Below are positions 36,701-49,654 of a DNA stretch of 64,000 nucleotides, one piece after another. The position numbers were made by a program, and so were the translations under genes. The notes beneath the pieces were generated by a model. That model did not search any database, had not been told where the DNA came from, and saw only the letters and a list, made by a program, of their open reading frames with translations. The DNA comes from Puffinus mauretanicus (lineage: Eukaryota; Chordata; Aves; Procellariiformes; Procellariidae): assembly GCA_023333565.1 (NCBI GenBank), contig JAJKFH010000209.1, positions 418,001 to 482,000 on the forward strand, in the 5' to 3' direction. Numbering within the stretch: the stretch's first letter is position 1; each line of letters opens with the position of its first letter.

Positions 36701-39700
36701 GGGGACAGGAAAGAGATAAAATGAAAGCAAACACTGTCGTTTGTACACGTTGCTTAGCAATACACCATATGAAACTAGCAGAAATGGTGACATTGGCCCC
36801 CGGTTGAATTTACATAAACACTAAACGTGCGTCACTGAAAGAGGTGTGAACGCAAAGTGTCAGGTATATAACCTATAACGACAGTAGAGACACAGTACCA
36901 CACAGATATGTGTTAGCATTCTAAAATCTAAACAGAAATGTCACTACTTCTTTATAGTATAGAAATGTTTAAAGCAGCAGTCTTTCCCTTTTATGCTCTG
37001 AGAACTGATACGAACTAAAATTCAAAACAATTTTCTTTTCCTGATAAGCACCATAATAAAAGAAATTAATTGTATTCCTATAACAATGATTAAATACATC
37101 TTTAAAACACGCATTTCCCACAAACAAGCTTTGCCCTCATAGCACTAGTTTTTTCTACATACTTTATTAGTCACCTATTTTTATTCTGAATAGAAATAAA
37201 GTTTTAAAATAGTTATATCCTACTACTATTACCAGTAACAGTTCCGTAGGCATTGCCCACTGATCTCAAAGCACATAACTGTAGAAAGAGTGAAATATAC
37301 TTGTCCTTTTTAAAGGTGAAAAAATAAAGGCAGAGTGATGTAATGACTCAATCACTTACATGAAAGTGTCAAAGAGTAAAACTTTCACAACAGAGACAAA
37401 ATATTGAAAGTAATAGCAAATTAATGTCAGCACTTTCATACCACATTTCACACCACAGTCCATATATAAGGTCAGTTCTATCTACAGCAATGTGTCAAAA
37501 CACAGAGATCCAAGACTTAGGGGAGAATGGCTTATGGTTTAAAATTTTTACAGGTTTTACACACACTTTTAAACACATTATCCTCACACACAAAGAATAA
37601 GTGTGTGTACATTCCCTTCTTCATTAAAATGAAATCTTTAGAAAACAATTGAGGAAATTTCCTAAGCAGTTTCCTAAAACATTGGAAAAAAATATTTTAT
37701 ATACTAAGCAAAGAAAAAATAAAAGTCAGGAACCAAAACATTTTTTAAATATTCAATATAAAATAGTATATATTTTTACCTAATAACCTGCAACAGCCAA
37801 AAGCGATAACAAAGGATACAATAACTTCCTATTATAAAGCCTTATTGCTACATAGCCAAACTTCTTCTAACAACAATTACTTTTCAAGCAAACAGCAATT
37901 CAAAAGTTGAAAGGTCATCATATGACACTAATTCTACATAAAATATACTAAGTAAGAATGTAATCTACACAATAAAAAAAACAAATACCACTCTCTATCT
38001 CTAGATAAAGCCATTAGTATCTTTTTTAAAAGCAAGATTTAAGTAGGGGTTTGTATTTCATGATAATGAAAATTCATATGGTCTATTTCTATTTCCACTT
38101 ACTGGTTTTTACATACATAGCAATTAGATAAACAGCTGAAAACCAAAAAAACCTGCCAGATTGTCTTTTTCAGCTGTGGATCCATATTTGCAAAGCACAT
38201 GTCACTGAGCATTCAGTCTGGTAAGACAGATGCAATGATTATCAGTGGGTTTTTTAGGGGGTGGGGACAAAAAAATGCATAAAAATCCTCTCCCTAAAAG
38301 CCTGCCTAGTTCCATTTTGAGTGAAGTACTCCACGGGGACAGCCATCCTACCACCTTGTGAGCAGACAATATCCTCACTGGCCTTGAGAAGGCAAACCCC
38401 TACCTTACTCCAGAGTAGACATTCCCTTTATTTCCTCATCTGAAACAGCTGCAATTCTCCAAGTCACTCTCTTTTTTTGATAGCTGATGAACTGAGTTGG
38501 AAAAATGATGCAAACTTGAACTATAGTAGGATATAAAAAGTTTTGCAAATTGTCGTTGGATACTGAAACTTTTCCTGAACAATTTAGTCTCTATTCTTTA
38601 CATATACTAATAAACATAATTTTAAAGCAAGAATGTTTGCTAGCGTTTATGTTCAGGTGTACCTATTTCTTCCTCTTCTTCTGAATTAGGATGGCTCAAG
38701 AGACACAGAATAAAACTCCAAAATTTAGAGAAACATTTCATTTTCTATTAATCAGCCAGAGGAAATACAAAGTGAAAGTAAGAACCTATTACTGAGTTCA
38801 ATATATTAAAATAATCTCAGAAAAAAGTCATTAGACATAGCGAATTGGAAATTGTTGTTTTCCTTATGACAGATACTCCCAGCTAGCCAAAAATGTGAGG
38901 AGGCTTTTCATATTCTGTTCAGAAGCAGCAATTACAGTAAATATACAAGAGGCTTTTATATACATTATCACAGTGAGGCATTCCAAGTATTGAGTTTTTC
39001 AAGCTTTGTGAAAAAAAACTCTGAAAAATCTATTATTCTTGCAATATTCAATTCGGGCCTAAAGAACCCAAGTCATGATGAATTTTGATTGATGGATAAC
39101 CAAATGATTGATGTTTACATTATGTTTTACTTTACAATTGGGATGGACTAAAAATACACCGAAGGATCAGTTACAGAATCAAATGTGATTGAGATAATTT
39201 AACCATGCTTCATTATCTGTCCACGCTCCAGCTAGCTCACATTAAATCAACCTAACCAGACTTAAAGTAAGCGGTATCTAATACTCAGATACATATGACC
39301 ATCATCTTATCCCACCAGTAGTGTCCATCACGAGGCAGAGGATGACTGCATTTTTCCCCACATGAAAAACGTACATGCGACAGTTCAATAGCTGCAAGGA
39401 TCTCATGAAAGAGGGTGCAAGGCAGAGTTACAATGTACCAGAACAATTTATTTGGCCGCATTCACCACTCACTTTATTCAGGCACATAGTTCAAAAACCT
39501 TTTGGCGTATTCTCAGAATACAGCATAAAAGACTCAAGGTGACCAGAAGATATGAGAAAACTATCCCTGATGACAGAACGAGATTTACACACACAGCTCT
39601 TCGCATGCTCCAGCTGACAAGTACAGACAACCCTTTCCCTGTAACTGGAAGTAGCACTCTAGCTAAAGAACTGCCTCAGGTCCCTTAGGCACAGGGTACG

Positions 39701-39764
39701 CAGGCTCACAGAAAATTTATAAGCTCTTTTTTATATAGCATATAGGGATCTTGTCGAATCAGAA
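33703..39764. other. Unique AT-rich DNA, no gene seen
   Basis: No CR1 fragment or coding exon is recognisable. An octamer-type word ATGCAAAT at 35128-35135, flanked on both sides by ATTAAT, stands out but is unproven as a control site. Other than A-rich runs (35653-35668, 36500-36530) there are no simple repeats. Confidence 0.5.
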
Positions 39765-39995
39765 GCATCAACAGGATCAAAAAGGCATTAGACAAATAAA
39801 TGGACCACAGCTCCAAAATAAGAAGGGATGTGCCCTCTAAAATCCCTAATCGTGCTTTGGAGTTGGGGGGCGGTGTGGGAAATAAGCTCACAAGAGGGGC
39901 CAGGCTTGAGAGGCCTCCTTAAAGAGCTTCCCCTACTACTACTGCTGGAGACAGGAGTACGTGGCTAGACAAACAACTGGTCTGGCTCGTGAGAT
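39765..39995 (+). mobile_element. Ancient amniote-type CR1 3' tail
   Basis: The text GCATTAGACAAATAAATGGA and the following CCACAGCTCC match the old CR1 3' end seen across amniotes ('gcattagacaaattcatggaggacaggtcc'). About 150 bp later, CTGGAGACAGG, GGCTAGACAAAC and ACTGGTCTGG match the same family's terminal text ('ctggagacaggatactgggctagatggacca.tggtctgacc'). The region between is heavily mutated. This lineage differs from the octamer-ending CR1 copies elsewhere in the window and predates modern birds. Confidence 0.75.
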
Positions 39996-42900
39996 TTTTG
40001 ATGTGCTGAAGTCCTTATATCCAAGACACAGATTGGTGCAGTATGGAAACCAGAAGAAAAATAAAGTATCATGTTACAAGATTTAAAAAACAAACCAAAC
40101 CTTTTAGTTGTTCACCACCAGGGCTACAAATGCTATGGCCATTTCAAACCATTTCCTATGTTTCCTCCCTAAAGCAAAAACAAGCGGTGGCAACTGAGGA
40201 GAAAGGAAATAGAATTTCTACTGCAGGTGTTTTGTTTTAAGTAGAAGAATGTCAGTAATGCATGCACAATTTATGTCCTTCATGAGGCAGGTGATTTTTC
40301 AAACTTGCTGCCTTGTACAGAAAGTACTTGCCTCAGGGGATCCAAATAAAAGAAACTTCCAAGTCCTGCACGTATTTGCAGAAGGGACAACACATTTAGT
40401 TGCCTAGAAGAAGTAAAGTTAATTGCACCATGAAGTTCCAGATCATTGGATTGGAAGAGTGATGAATGGACTTGATGTGAGATTATGGGGTTGAATTCAA
40501 TTTACTAGGCTGCTCATTAGCATTAGTTACCATATATAACTTGCTCCCATATATAAAATGCATCCATTTAAGATATTAGTGCTCTTAAACCTAATGCATA
40601 CCATGTATTTTTTAATTAGAGGATCTGAGTACAAATCAGAACCGTTTATGAATATGAATCTGATTAATGTAAAAAGAGTATAATTTATAAGAACCATATG
40701 ACTTAATAGCAAAGTCTTTGTCCTGACAGTGATTTTCTTCTGCTATACTGTTCAACAAATGACCCAGGAAAACAGAAACAGAAACTTTGATGACCTGAAC
40801 TAACTTAACCCAAAACCAGTTTGTCAAAAATATGTAATTATTACTATCTGAGAATTTTTCTAAATGTGAAGTGTTTACAGATATTATGTAAACATACAAT
40901 ATTTCATCACTGAATGTGATAACATCACAAGCTGCAGGATGAAAACAGAAACATTAAACATGTTTGTCTAGTTTATTAGGTCAATTGGCAGAACTGTAAG
41001 AAGGGTTTAAGGTTTCCAAGCCTAATGATAAAGCACACAGACATAAGTACAGATAATTTCCACTCCCTTTGTATGTTTTTGAACTAGTACATTATACACC
41101 TGAACATACACAAAAATATTTTTAAGTTTGCAAAGCCAGACATTTTAAACTCAGAAGTGCCAATATTAAGGTTGTCTATGAAAGCTTCATATGCTTTGCA
41201 GGACCACAATAGTGGTAGTTGTTACACCTGTAATCATACTGCTTTTGACCTCTCCATCAATTCCGTGCCTGCAACTAAACAGTTTGTTTTCTCCTTGCCA
41301 TTCAGACACAGTATGGAGCAACTTCTTTTAAGATGTTGATAATTTTTTAAAATAATGTTTGAATAAGTTTTCTCAATTACTTATGTATTATACTCATTGC
41401 TATAGTCTCTTAATCTTTCCAAAAATATTACTGTGACAACAGTCATGTGAAATAAGAAATATGACTAAGTTCCTGATAATTAAAACAGACCTAGTCAAGG
41501 GAAGAGTAAGCTGAAAGTAATTGTCTATGCCCAGTTTGATCTTACATGCATCTGGGTGGGTTTTTTTCCCAAAGTACTTCCCATTACACGTGGCTGATAT
41601 GTATAATGCAAACCCAGAAATGAAGGTGGCACATCATCTGTGTCGCAAAATATAAAGAAGGGCTGTGGTCGGAGTCACAGCAGGAATGATGGGAGAAAAG
41701 GCTTTTCACAGCACTGCAAGTTATAAGTGATGAAGGGTAATCGAACAGATAAAGCCACAAGTTTCCTCCCTTTTGCGCCTTCCCTACACCCAAAATGAAT
41801 CTGTATTTGTTAACATGGTGTTCAGTTCATTCAGCACTTCATGTGGTTGCAGCTGCAAGCTCCTACGCTTCCGCAAGCCAGGTCTCACGGTTTGAGATTA
41901 GATACACAGAAAATGATGATGCAGTGTTAGTGAAAAGTTACTTGACTTGCTCCACAAAGGAATTTAGCAGCAGGTATCGGGATAAATACAATCCCCCAAA
42001 ATGGCCTCCAACTTTATAAACTATGCCATTATCCCTTCTCTTTTTCACTTTTTTCCCCTGTCTCATTCACCACATACACTTCAAAATTTGCAACAAATGA
42101 AAATGATTCCATGTTGGCAATAACCTCCTTCATTATTCAGTCCCAGTTCAACGCCAGAGCTATAGCCCAAAAGTTCAAACACATATGTATTCCTCTGGGT
42201 GCATTCCCAGTTTTCTTTTAATTTAGTATGGAGGTATGCGATATTCCTCTTCTTCTGGAGACATTTCTGCTCATCTTCTGTTCATTAGAAAAAAAAAAAG
42301 ACATGGCAAATGCTTTCTTTACTAGCAGAACAGCTGGCATGGATCTATCGCTTTAGATCTACTAGATCCTCATTACTTCGAGGTATTTCTGCAGTGAGCT
42401 GTACAAACATGATTTCCTGCTCTACTATTGCAAATAAGCTAGGATGTAGCATGTAACGGGTTCCAGATACACAGGTTGCATAGAGAACCAGATGTTGACA
42501 GTTTTACAGCTCCACCCTAATTGTGTTTTCTACTTTTGTAAAGGTCAATCTCAGTTTGTACATTTTATAGAACATCCTCAGGTTAAAAAAAATTAAATTG
42601 ATATTTTTATAAAAATAAAAAAAAGGGGAGGGGGCTTGCCTACACTTCTTCATGCTTGATTTCAGTCAGTAAATTCCACTACGTTCTTGTTCCCCAGGTT
42701 TCCCTCAAAAAATCCTAGTCACTCATCAAATGCTGAGGAGAGGTGAGGTTTCATTAGCAATGGAGCCAAGCTCTCAGAAAATTTCTTTCTTCCAATGGTT
42801 CTCTCTTGCAGCTACACTAGCACATGCACTGACTAGTAAAAATTTACTCTCACGTTACTTGTGTCTCCTAAAACTGATTGTCTAAGTATTTCTACAGCTC

Positions 42901-45900
42901 TGAAAGAACTATTGGGCTTCCTTGAAAGTAATCCTAAAGGTAACAGAAGCAAAACCACCGGGTTCCCCAGGGAACAGATTCCTTTTGTGGAGACACAATC
43001 TGAAGTGCCCTCAAGTGCTGGCTGACATTCAGGGAGCTATGCAAGAAGCATGCATGTGCAAACACAGCATACAGTTGATGGAAAAACAAACACAGAATAG
43101 CCTAGCATTGGAAGTGTGTGGCAAATTAAAAAGTTCACAGACAACTATTTCTCCAGGCTTGGAGATCTGATCTAAATGACCACTTCCGTCTGGCCTCAAG
43201 TATTTATTTTATTGTTGCTTAACTTATTTTAAGGAATGCAGGAGACTCTCCTCATCCTGACAGAAACGTAGAAAATCCGTGCCAGTCACAAAGAGCACTA
43301 AGGAAGTTAGTTAGCTTGTTTATAATCAGTAAAAGAATTGTTCTAAAAATGATGATATTCTTAAGGCTTACAGTCAAACCACAGAAAAGTTTTTTAGCTT
43401 CAAACTCTAACCAAAGAAGAAGTGCAGCATTTTCTAAATCAGCTTAAACCAAATTTGTTCTCTATGGAAAAGATTAAAGTCAAGATTAAAACACAACATA
43501 CATTCTGAACTAAAACCGTGAGGCATTTTCTTGCACATTTTTTAGCGTACTAACTCTGAGCTTAATTACATCTTGTACATTCCATAAAACTTAATATCTA
43601 CACTTGTCTATGGGAGTAAATTACGTCCTCTTGACAAAAAGAGTTGTAAATAAAAATGTAACTGACATCCTTTCTTTAGGCCCCTTGAGTTTTAAAGGTT
43701 TCTTGACCTAAACCGATTAAATCAGTTGAATCTTTAATCTTGTTGCAGAATTTTTCTTCTACAGTCCCTTCTTCATAAAGACTACAATGTAGACAAACCA
43801 ATATGCTCCAAAACTCTACATCTAAACTAGACCTGTATTTCTGTAGTTTAAAAAATTGCCCTTGTTCTCAGTTGTAAAAACAAATATTCCCAAAACATAA
43901 ATACATCCCCAGCTATTTTTTCCTCATTCAGCTCCCTACTTTTTCATCTAAGTTACCTGTTCCAATTGTATCCATCACTGCTTACTCAACTGACTGATTT
44001 CTCCTTTCATGACAACACAGCTTCTGCTTCACTATTACCCCAAGAAGGTCACGCAAATTGTAATTCTTTTTTTAATTGGAGAGAGAAAAAAAATGGGTGC
44101 AATCAGGAATGATTAGAACCCTAGTTCAGATTCCCTCCACATTTCACGAGACAAAAGAAAGACCAAATTACGTTTAGTGTATGATGAGCAAAAGCACACC
44201 CCTTCAGCTGCAGCTCTTTTTCACAGGCATTCATGCATACTAATATCATAAAAACAAAATGCTGGAGTTGAGGACAACTTCAGAGGATCTGTTTTTTGTT
44301 CAAAAGATTTACCATTATAAGCACAAATAACATGACAGAGTCTTAAATTTACATCCTACAGCTATATCGCAAGGTGTTCAATATACTAAACATGGACCAA
44401 TTTGTCCTATTAAAGCATGGCAATTTTCTGCACGTTTAGACAGGCCAATCAGTTTAGATCAGAAGATACTGATTCCATTCCAGTTTGTTGCTTTCAACCA
44501 GAAGGATTTTCCAACCTTTGAACAAGCAACCTCACAAATACTGAAAATTTAATTCTTAGTTTTCAACTGAAATACAGTATCTCTTCCAATGTGCAATATT
44601 TCTGCACCTGCTACTTTACTGCTAAACCTAAGCCAACAAGCCTTATTCATCTTGGAAACTTCATAAATAGTTAAGCAAAAATCACGGCTGCACTTTTCTG
44701 AATCTTGTCTGATAGGAAAAAGGAGACCACTTAAAATCACCAAGAGACACATTTGACAATTTTAGGATGCAGTTGTCAAGCTGCCTGAGGAGGCATTGTT
44801 CCACAACCATCCTGTTTACTTCATAGTTCCTACAGAGAATATTATTGATGGATTCAAAGTTGTCACTCAAATGTCTTCATGTAATCCTGAAATTGACAGG
44901 TTCATAAAACTGATTTACACTTTTTGATTTTGGGGAGGAAGGATCACCTTTTAATTTTTTTTAATATCTATATGTATGGATTTCTGTTAATAAGTCCTAA
45001 TTACCTTCATCTATTAAAAAAAGACCTCTTTATAGAGTTTGTACAAATTACCATTGCAAAAATAGCATATTTTCATGTTTGGTTAATATACAAAAAATTC
45101 TGCCAAAGCTTAGTGAAAAAACTCTGTAAGGTACAGACATCCTTCAGGGAAACTACAACTGATTTCCACATAATCCAGACAAGATAATCTACTGTTTCAG
45201 ATGATCCATAACTTCACTCAAATCCGTAATGTAAAACCAAGTAACGGAAACTCAGGTGCATAAATATAAAATTCATATAAAAACTTTTTTAGATTCTCTT
45301 CTTGGTCAGCTAGGGTTGAAATATAGCTTTTTTATTTTTCTTAAGAAAAGGGATCAGCAAGGCCATCGTGACAGTTTAAAAAATTGTAACATCTATTCAG
45401 TAGTAAAGATAATGCAGGATAAACTACTCCTTCATTTCCTACCAGTAGCAAGCTGGTGCTTGCTGGTAAGAAAGGAAAATATATATGCAATTTTCAAATC
45501 TTTAAGTGGGACCAAGAGAAATGGAAAATGAGAAAATTTCATTTTGAAAGTCATGATGCTACATAACTTTATAAACACTTTGAAATGAATTATTTGAATT
45601 TAAAGACATTTTTGAATACTCTAACTTAACTACACCCAAGATGCCTTCAGACTTATGAGTCATATTTGATTCAGTTGTCACAATCCATTTTAAAAATGGG
45701 TTAGAGAATGAATTGAGGAGCTGTAGGAACTTTTAACAAAATACAGCAGTGTACACATTTCTAAGCCATATGCTTTTTTACGTGCTATGAATTTACGTGT
45801 TTGAATATTTTTCTCCTCTCTGGATAAAGTGATTACATGGAGATCACTCTTTCTTTCCCCCAGAAACAGTCTGATTAATTTTTAAAGAACCATTTTGTCA

Positions 45901-46234
45901 TTAGTTATGGATTTGACAGAAGCAAAGACACCTGAGGCACATTAATGTAGTTTCAGAAAGCAGTGGGTGGAAGATAAAGGGAGTCTGAAACTCTGGGACA
46001 TAAGCAAGTCTGCACACAAGGAAACAGAAATGTGACAATAAACGCAGGTGAAGTGGTGGAAAGAGATTTTTACTTTTTTCCCTGGTGGAAGAGAACAAAT
46101 ATCCACAAAGACAAATAACCCTTTCCAAATCATGTTCTTGTTCCTATAGCTTCTAGCTGAAATTAGTCTTTGCAGCAATAGTGGCTCACTTACTCGGCTG
46201 TACTACAAACTGGCACATAATTGAAGACATAGAG

Positions 46235-46236
<2 letters not shown>
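39996..46236. other. Unique AT-rich DNA, no gene seen
   Basis: No transposon, exon or RNA gene is recognisable over about 6.2 kb. Short simple tracts occur near 42288-42299 and 42592-42632. Open frames do not exceed about 90 codons. Confidence 0.5.

Positions 46237-46237
<1 letters not shown>

Positions 46238-46272
<35 letters not shown>
46238..46272. repeat. (AT)n microsatellite
   Basis: A 35-nt uninterrupted alternating A/T tract. It is likely length-polymorphic and prone to sequencing and assembly error. Confidence 0.97.
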
Positions 46273-46273
<1 letters not shown>

Positions 46274-47777
46274 CAAATGTGTCACACTTTTTTTTTAAAA
46301 AAACAAAAATTCAACCAAGAAATCCAAAAAACCTTTCTTCCCTTGAAGGTTTACTTCCATAAATGTATTCATGGCTTTTTGTTTCCCTCTTGTATTTAAC
46401 AAACATTATTAGTTGATCATTACCTAAAAACATGGACAATAGTTGCCAATATGCTGTTCACTTTTAGTAACACAGCTAGTCAGGGAAGTCTTCAATGACC
46501 ATTTATCTTCCTCCATGCAACTGCTGCCCAGAGCCTTCCTGGGCTGAATGCACCAGACCTCATTTGCACTTGGAAGCCCTGACCCTGGCTACTACTTGAC
46601 CACTCAGGAATCCTTCACATCACACATAACCCCAAACAATCAAAACTTAGTGAACATCAGACTATAGATATCAAATACACTAGCAGGGGAAAAAAAATCT
46701 AAAACTAAGACTGTAACAACTGAGAATGTTGCCTAGAATATTTACAAAAAGACAAGAGACCAGAGAAGGAATGTCAAGTGAGGAACAGAACTTAAAATCC
46801 TTTTTCATTTTTCAGGAAATGGACACCTACATTTCTGCGACCTTAACTTGGACTAAATTCAAAGAAATTACACAACTTTAACTGTAGAAGAGAATGCTTT
46901 CCTTAATGCTGATACAACTTAACATGCACAAGTAGATTGTTTATATTTTTGTAAGTGACATTTAATGGTTTTTGTGCCTCTCTGTTATTCTTCCTTGCGT
47001 ATTAGATCTTTAATGAATCACTAAATTAGGTCTTCAGTGAATCATTTCCCCAGGTATGTATCTGGAAACACTGTTAATAAAATTCAAAATTGTTTCTGCA
47101 AACATAAATAAGTAAAATGAATTTTCTGATAGAATGTAGAACTTTCCTGATTAACCATTAGAAACACAAATGTTTACTGAAGTGCAGCCACAGGTAGAAG
47201 AAAAGGCATTGCCTTCAGCTACGTTTATTTTGGTGAACTGGTAAAGTTACTGAGAGACAAGACTACATGCTGAATATTTACTGTATTAGTTTATTTTTAG
47301 ATAGCTTATTGATTTGATAAACTATTCTTTCTATACCTCCAATTAGTATAAAATAATTTCAGAATTATACTTTCAAATATTGCATGTATGACAAGAAAGC
47401 TTAAAAACTCTATTGAAAGCTGGAAGAAGTTATTTTTCATCTATGTATCAGTGTACTACTCACAGAGCCAGTCCTCTACAAGCTGACTAAATATGCAGTG
47501 TTGGGTACAATAGCAGCATGCTCTCTCAGTAGTATGGCCCAGAATTCTTTTTTGGACAATTCTCTTTGACAGGATTTAGAAAAAGATTGTAAGCTTTGCA
47601 TAAATCACAGTACAAGCAGACAAGGAAGTACCAGTCCAAACATTTTTGATCCCATGATAATAAATCAAATTAGTCCATTAAACTTGTGGACACCTGCCAC
47701 AAATCACTCACTGAAACACTCCAGAAATTCTCAGGACAGGACTCCAGGCAAAACGGTTAAATTTCCAGCATTCTGAC
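46273..47777. other. Unique AT-rich DNA, no gene seen
   Basis: Nothing recognisable except a small GC-richer segment at about 46500-46620 with a short GCCCAG/CTGGGC inverted pair. Confidence 0.5.
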
Positions 47778-47800
47778 TGTACTTCAACTGTTGAAGTACA
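47778..47800. repeat. 11-bp stem perfect inverted repeat
   Basis: TGTACTTCAAC (47778-47788) and GTTGAAGTACA (47790-47800) are exact inverse complements around a single central T. It lies about 60 bp to the left of the CR1 cluster. Confidence 0.9.
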
Positions 47801-47860
47801 CTAGTCCACTAGGATGGCAGCAGCCATAGTTTTCTATTCCTGTTTGTTACCTTATTTCAC

Positions 47861-48545
47861 AAAATCACAGAATGGTTGAGGTTGGAAGGGACCTCTGGAG
47901 GTCATCTGGTCCAAACCCCCTGCTCAAGCCGGGCCACCTAGAGCCAGCTGCCCAGGATCATGTCCAGACAGCTTTTGAGTATCTCCAAGGGGGGAGACTC
48001 CACAACCCCTCTAGGCAACCTGTGCCAATGCTCGATCACCCTCACAATAAAAAAGTGTTTCCTGATATTCAGATGGACCCTCCTCTGTTTCAGCTTGTGC
48101 CCATTGCCTCTGGTGCTGGCACTGGGCACCACTGAAAAAAGCCTAGCTCTGACTTCTTTACACCCTCCCTTCAGGTATTTATATACTTCGATGAGATGCC
48201 CCTGAACCTTCTCTTCTCTAGGCTGAACAGTCTCAGCTCTCTCAGCCTTTCCTCATAGGAGAGATGCTCCAGTCCCTTAATCATCTTAGTGGCCCTTCAC
48301 TAGACTCTCTCCAGTAGCTCCATGTTTCTCTGGAAACCAGAGAAAGTGCCCAGGGAAGTGGCTGAGTCATCATCCCTGGAAGGCGCTTAGGGACATGGTT
48401 TAGTGGGCACGGTGGTGTTGAGCTGATGGTTGGACTCCATGATCTTAGAGGTCTTTTCCAACCTTAATGATTCTATTCTTTTGTACTGGGGAGCCCAGAA
48501 CTGGAGACAGCACTCCAGGTGTGGCCTCATCAGTGCCACAGAGAC
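47861..48545 (-). mobile_element. CR1, interrupted by a nested CR1
   Basis: A minus-strand CR1 whose 3' end is at 47861 (AAAATCACAGAATGGTTGAG, the antisense 3' terminus). Its 3' UTR and ORF2 C-terminal region run to 48330, and it resumes after the insert from about 48481 to 48545. The resumed part encodes VALMRPHLECCLQFWAPQYK, and the other side continues with [22 protein letters not shown]. The two parts join in register once the insert is removed. Several stops and frameshifts show the copy is dead, and it is older and more diverged than the copy at the window start. Confidence 0.92.
48331..48480 (+). mobile_element. Nested CR1 3' end, opposite orientation
   Basis: A plus-strand CR1 tail splits the minus-strand CR1. 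It has TGCCCAGGGAAGTGGCTGAG, CTTAGGGACATGGTTTAGTG, TTGGACTCCATGATCTTAGA and a 3' end GATTCTATTC. About 25 bp of the usual text before CTTAGGGACATGG appears deleted. The exact edges are uncertain by a few bases because CTC/CTT words at both junctions are ambiguous, and no clear target-site duplication is visible, as is usual for CR1. Confidence 0.9.
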
Positions 48546-49654
48546 ATGTACAAAACATGCTTTGTATGAAATAAGATAGAGATAGCTACACAGAGGAACA
48601 TTACAGGAGGAAAACAACTTGGAGACCTCACACAACAGCTTAACACACAAAGGATGGAGATAAAACCAGAGGACATGAATGTTCTAATGCATAATTAAGT
48701 CTTAATTATGAAATGGTGAAATGGCTCGTACGACTCTTAAAAATGAGCTGTACCAGTTTTCTAAATTGCCAGCAGACTAATTCAAAGCACAGAACTTTAA
48801 TTTCTTAGGGACTTGAGAAAAGTACAGCAGGACACAGAGACACATCTAGGTTAGTGGCTTGGTCTCCTGAAGGGATTCTTTCAGCTGCAAATGTGCCCTG
48901 CATCCACTCTTGGAGTTACACAGCACACAGTGAAACACATCACTGGTGCATTCAGCAGTTTCCCCTCCAGTGGAACCAAAGTTGAAGTTGTGCACAGGAC
49001 ACTGCACATGCAAGGCAGACAAAAGGTACCTATTATACCAGAAAGAAAGTGTATCTTCTCCAAGCTCCCCAAGCAGTATGCTCCCTGTGCACACACACAA
49101 ATTTGTAGAGAAGTCTGCTTTGCATCACTCACAGACATGTGGTACACACCTAGGACCAACACCTGGTGCAAATTTCCCACAGGTGATAAATATGCAATGT
49201 GAACATATGCTCCTAGACCTGTAACAGACTGCACAAATAAATCCTGGTTCCTTTCTCTTTGCATTTTACTAGTCACTAAGGCACCAGATTGTCCCTCAAG
49301 TTCTTGGAATGCATTGGTACGCATTATTAGAAGGTGAAGAAAGTAGTAAAAGGCTCTTCAAATTCTGAATACAACCAATACAAAGGAAATGACTGAGAAT
49401 GAGAAGGTGCAAAGAACTGTGACAAAGAGCAACTACAGCATGAGAGAGTTCACATTCCTCAGAAAAGATACGAATGAGAAGAATAAAATGAAAGCAATGG
49501 CCTTGCAGTCCTCAATAATCTCAGAGTTGAGAAAAGTCCAAGGAGGAACCCAAATCTGCAGTTCCATTAAAAAATTGAACAGGCTGAAGAAAAAACAGTA
49601 AGTACTAAAAGACTGAACTAGGCAAATCATGTGGTTTTGATTGACTTCAAACAC
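48546..49654. other. Stop-poor unassigned region with 147-codon minus frame
   Basis: Four overlapping open frames lie in about 480 bp: minus 48881-49324 (147 codons, the longest in the window), minus 48846-49100, plus 48891-49202 and plus 48946-49224. The minus frame starts MRTNAFQELEGQSG and is Cys/Val-rich, with no domain I recognise. Openness on both strands argues for a composition effect (CA/TG-rich, less AT) rather than selection for a protein. It lies between two LINE remnants, so it may be part of an eroded transposon. I would not call it a gene. Confidence 0.3.
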
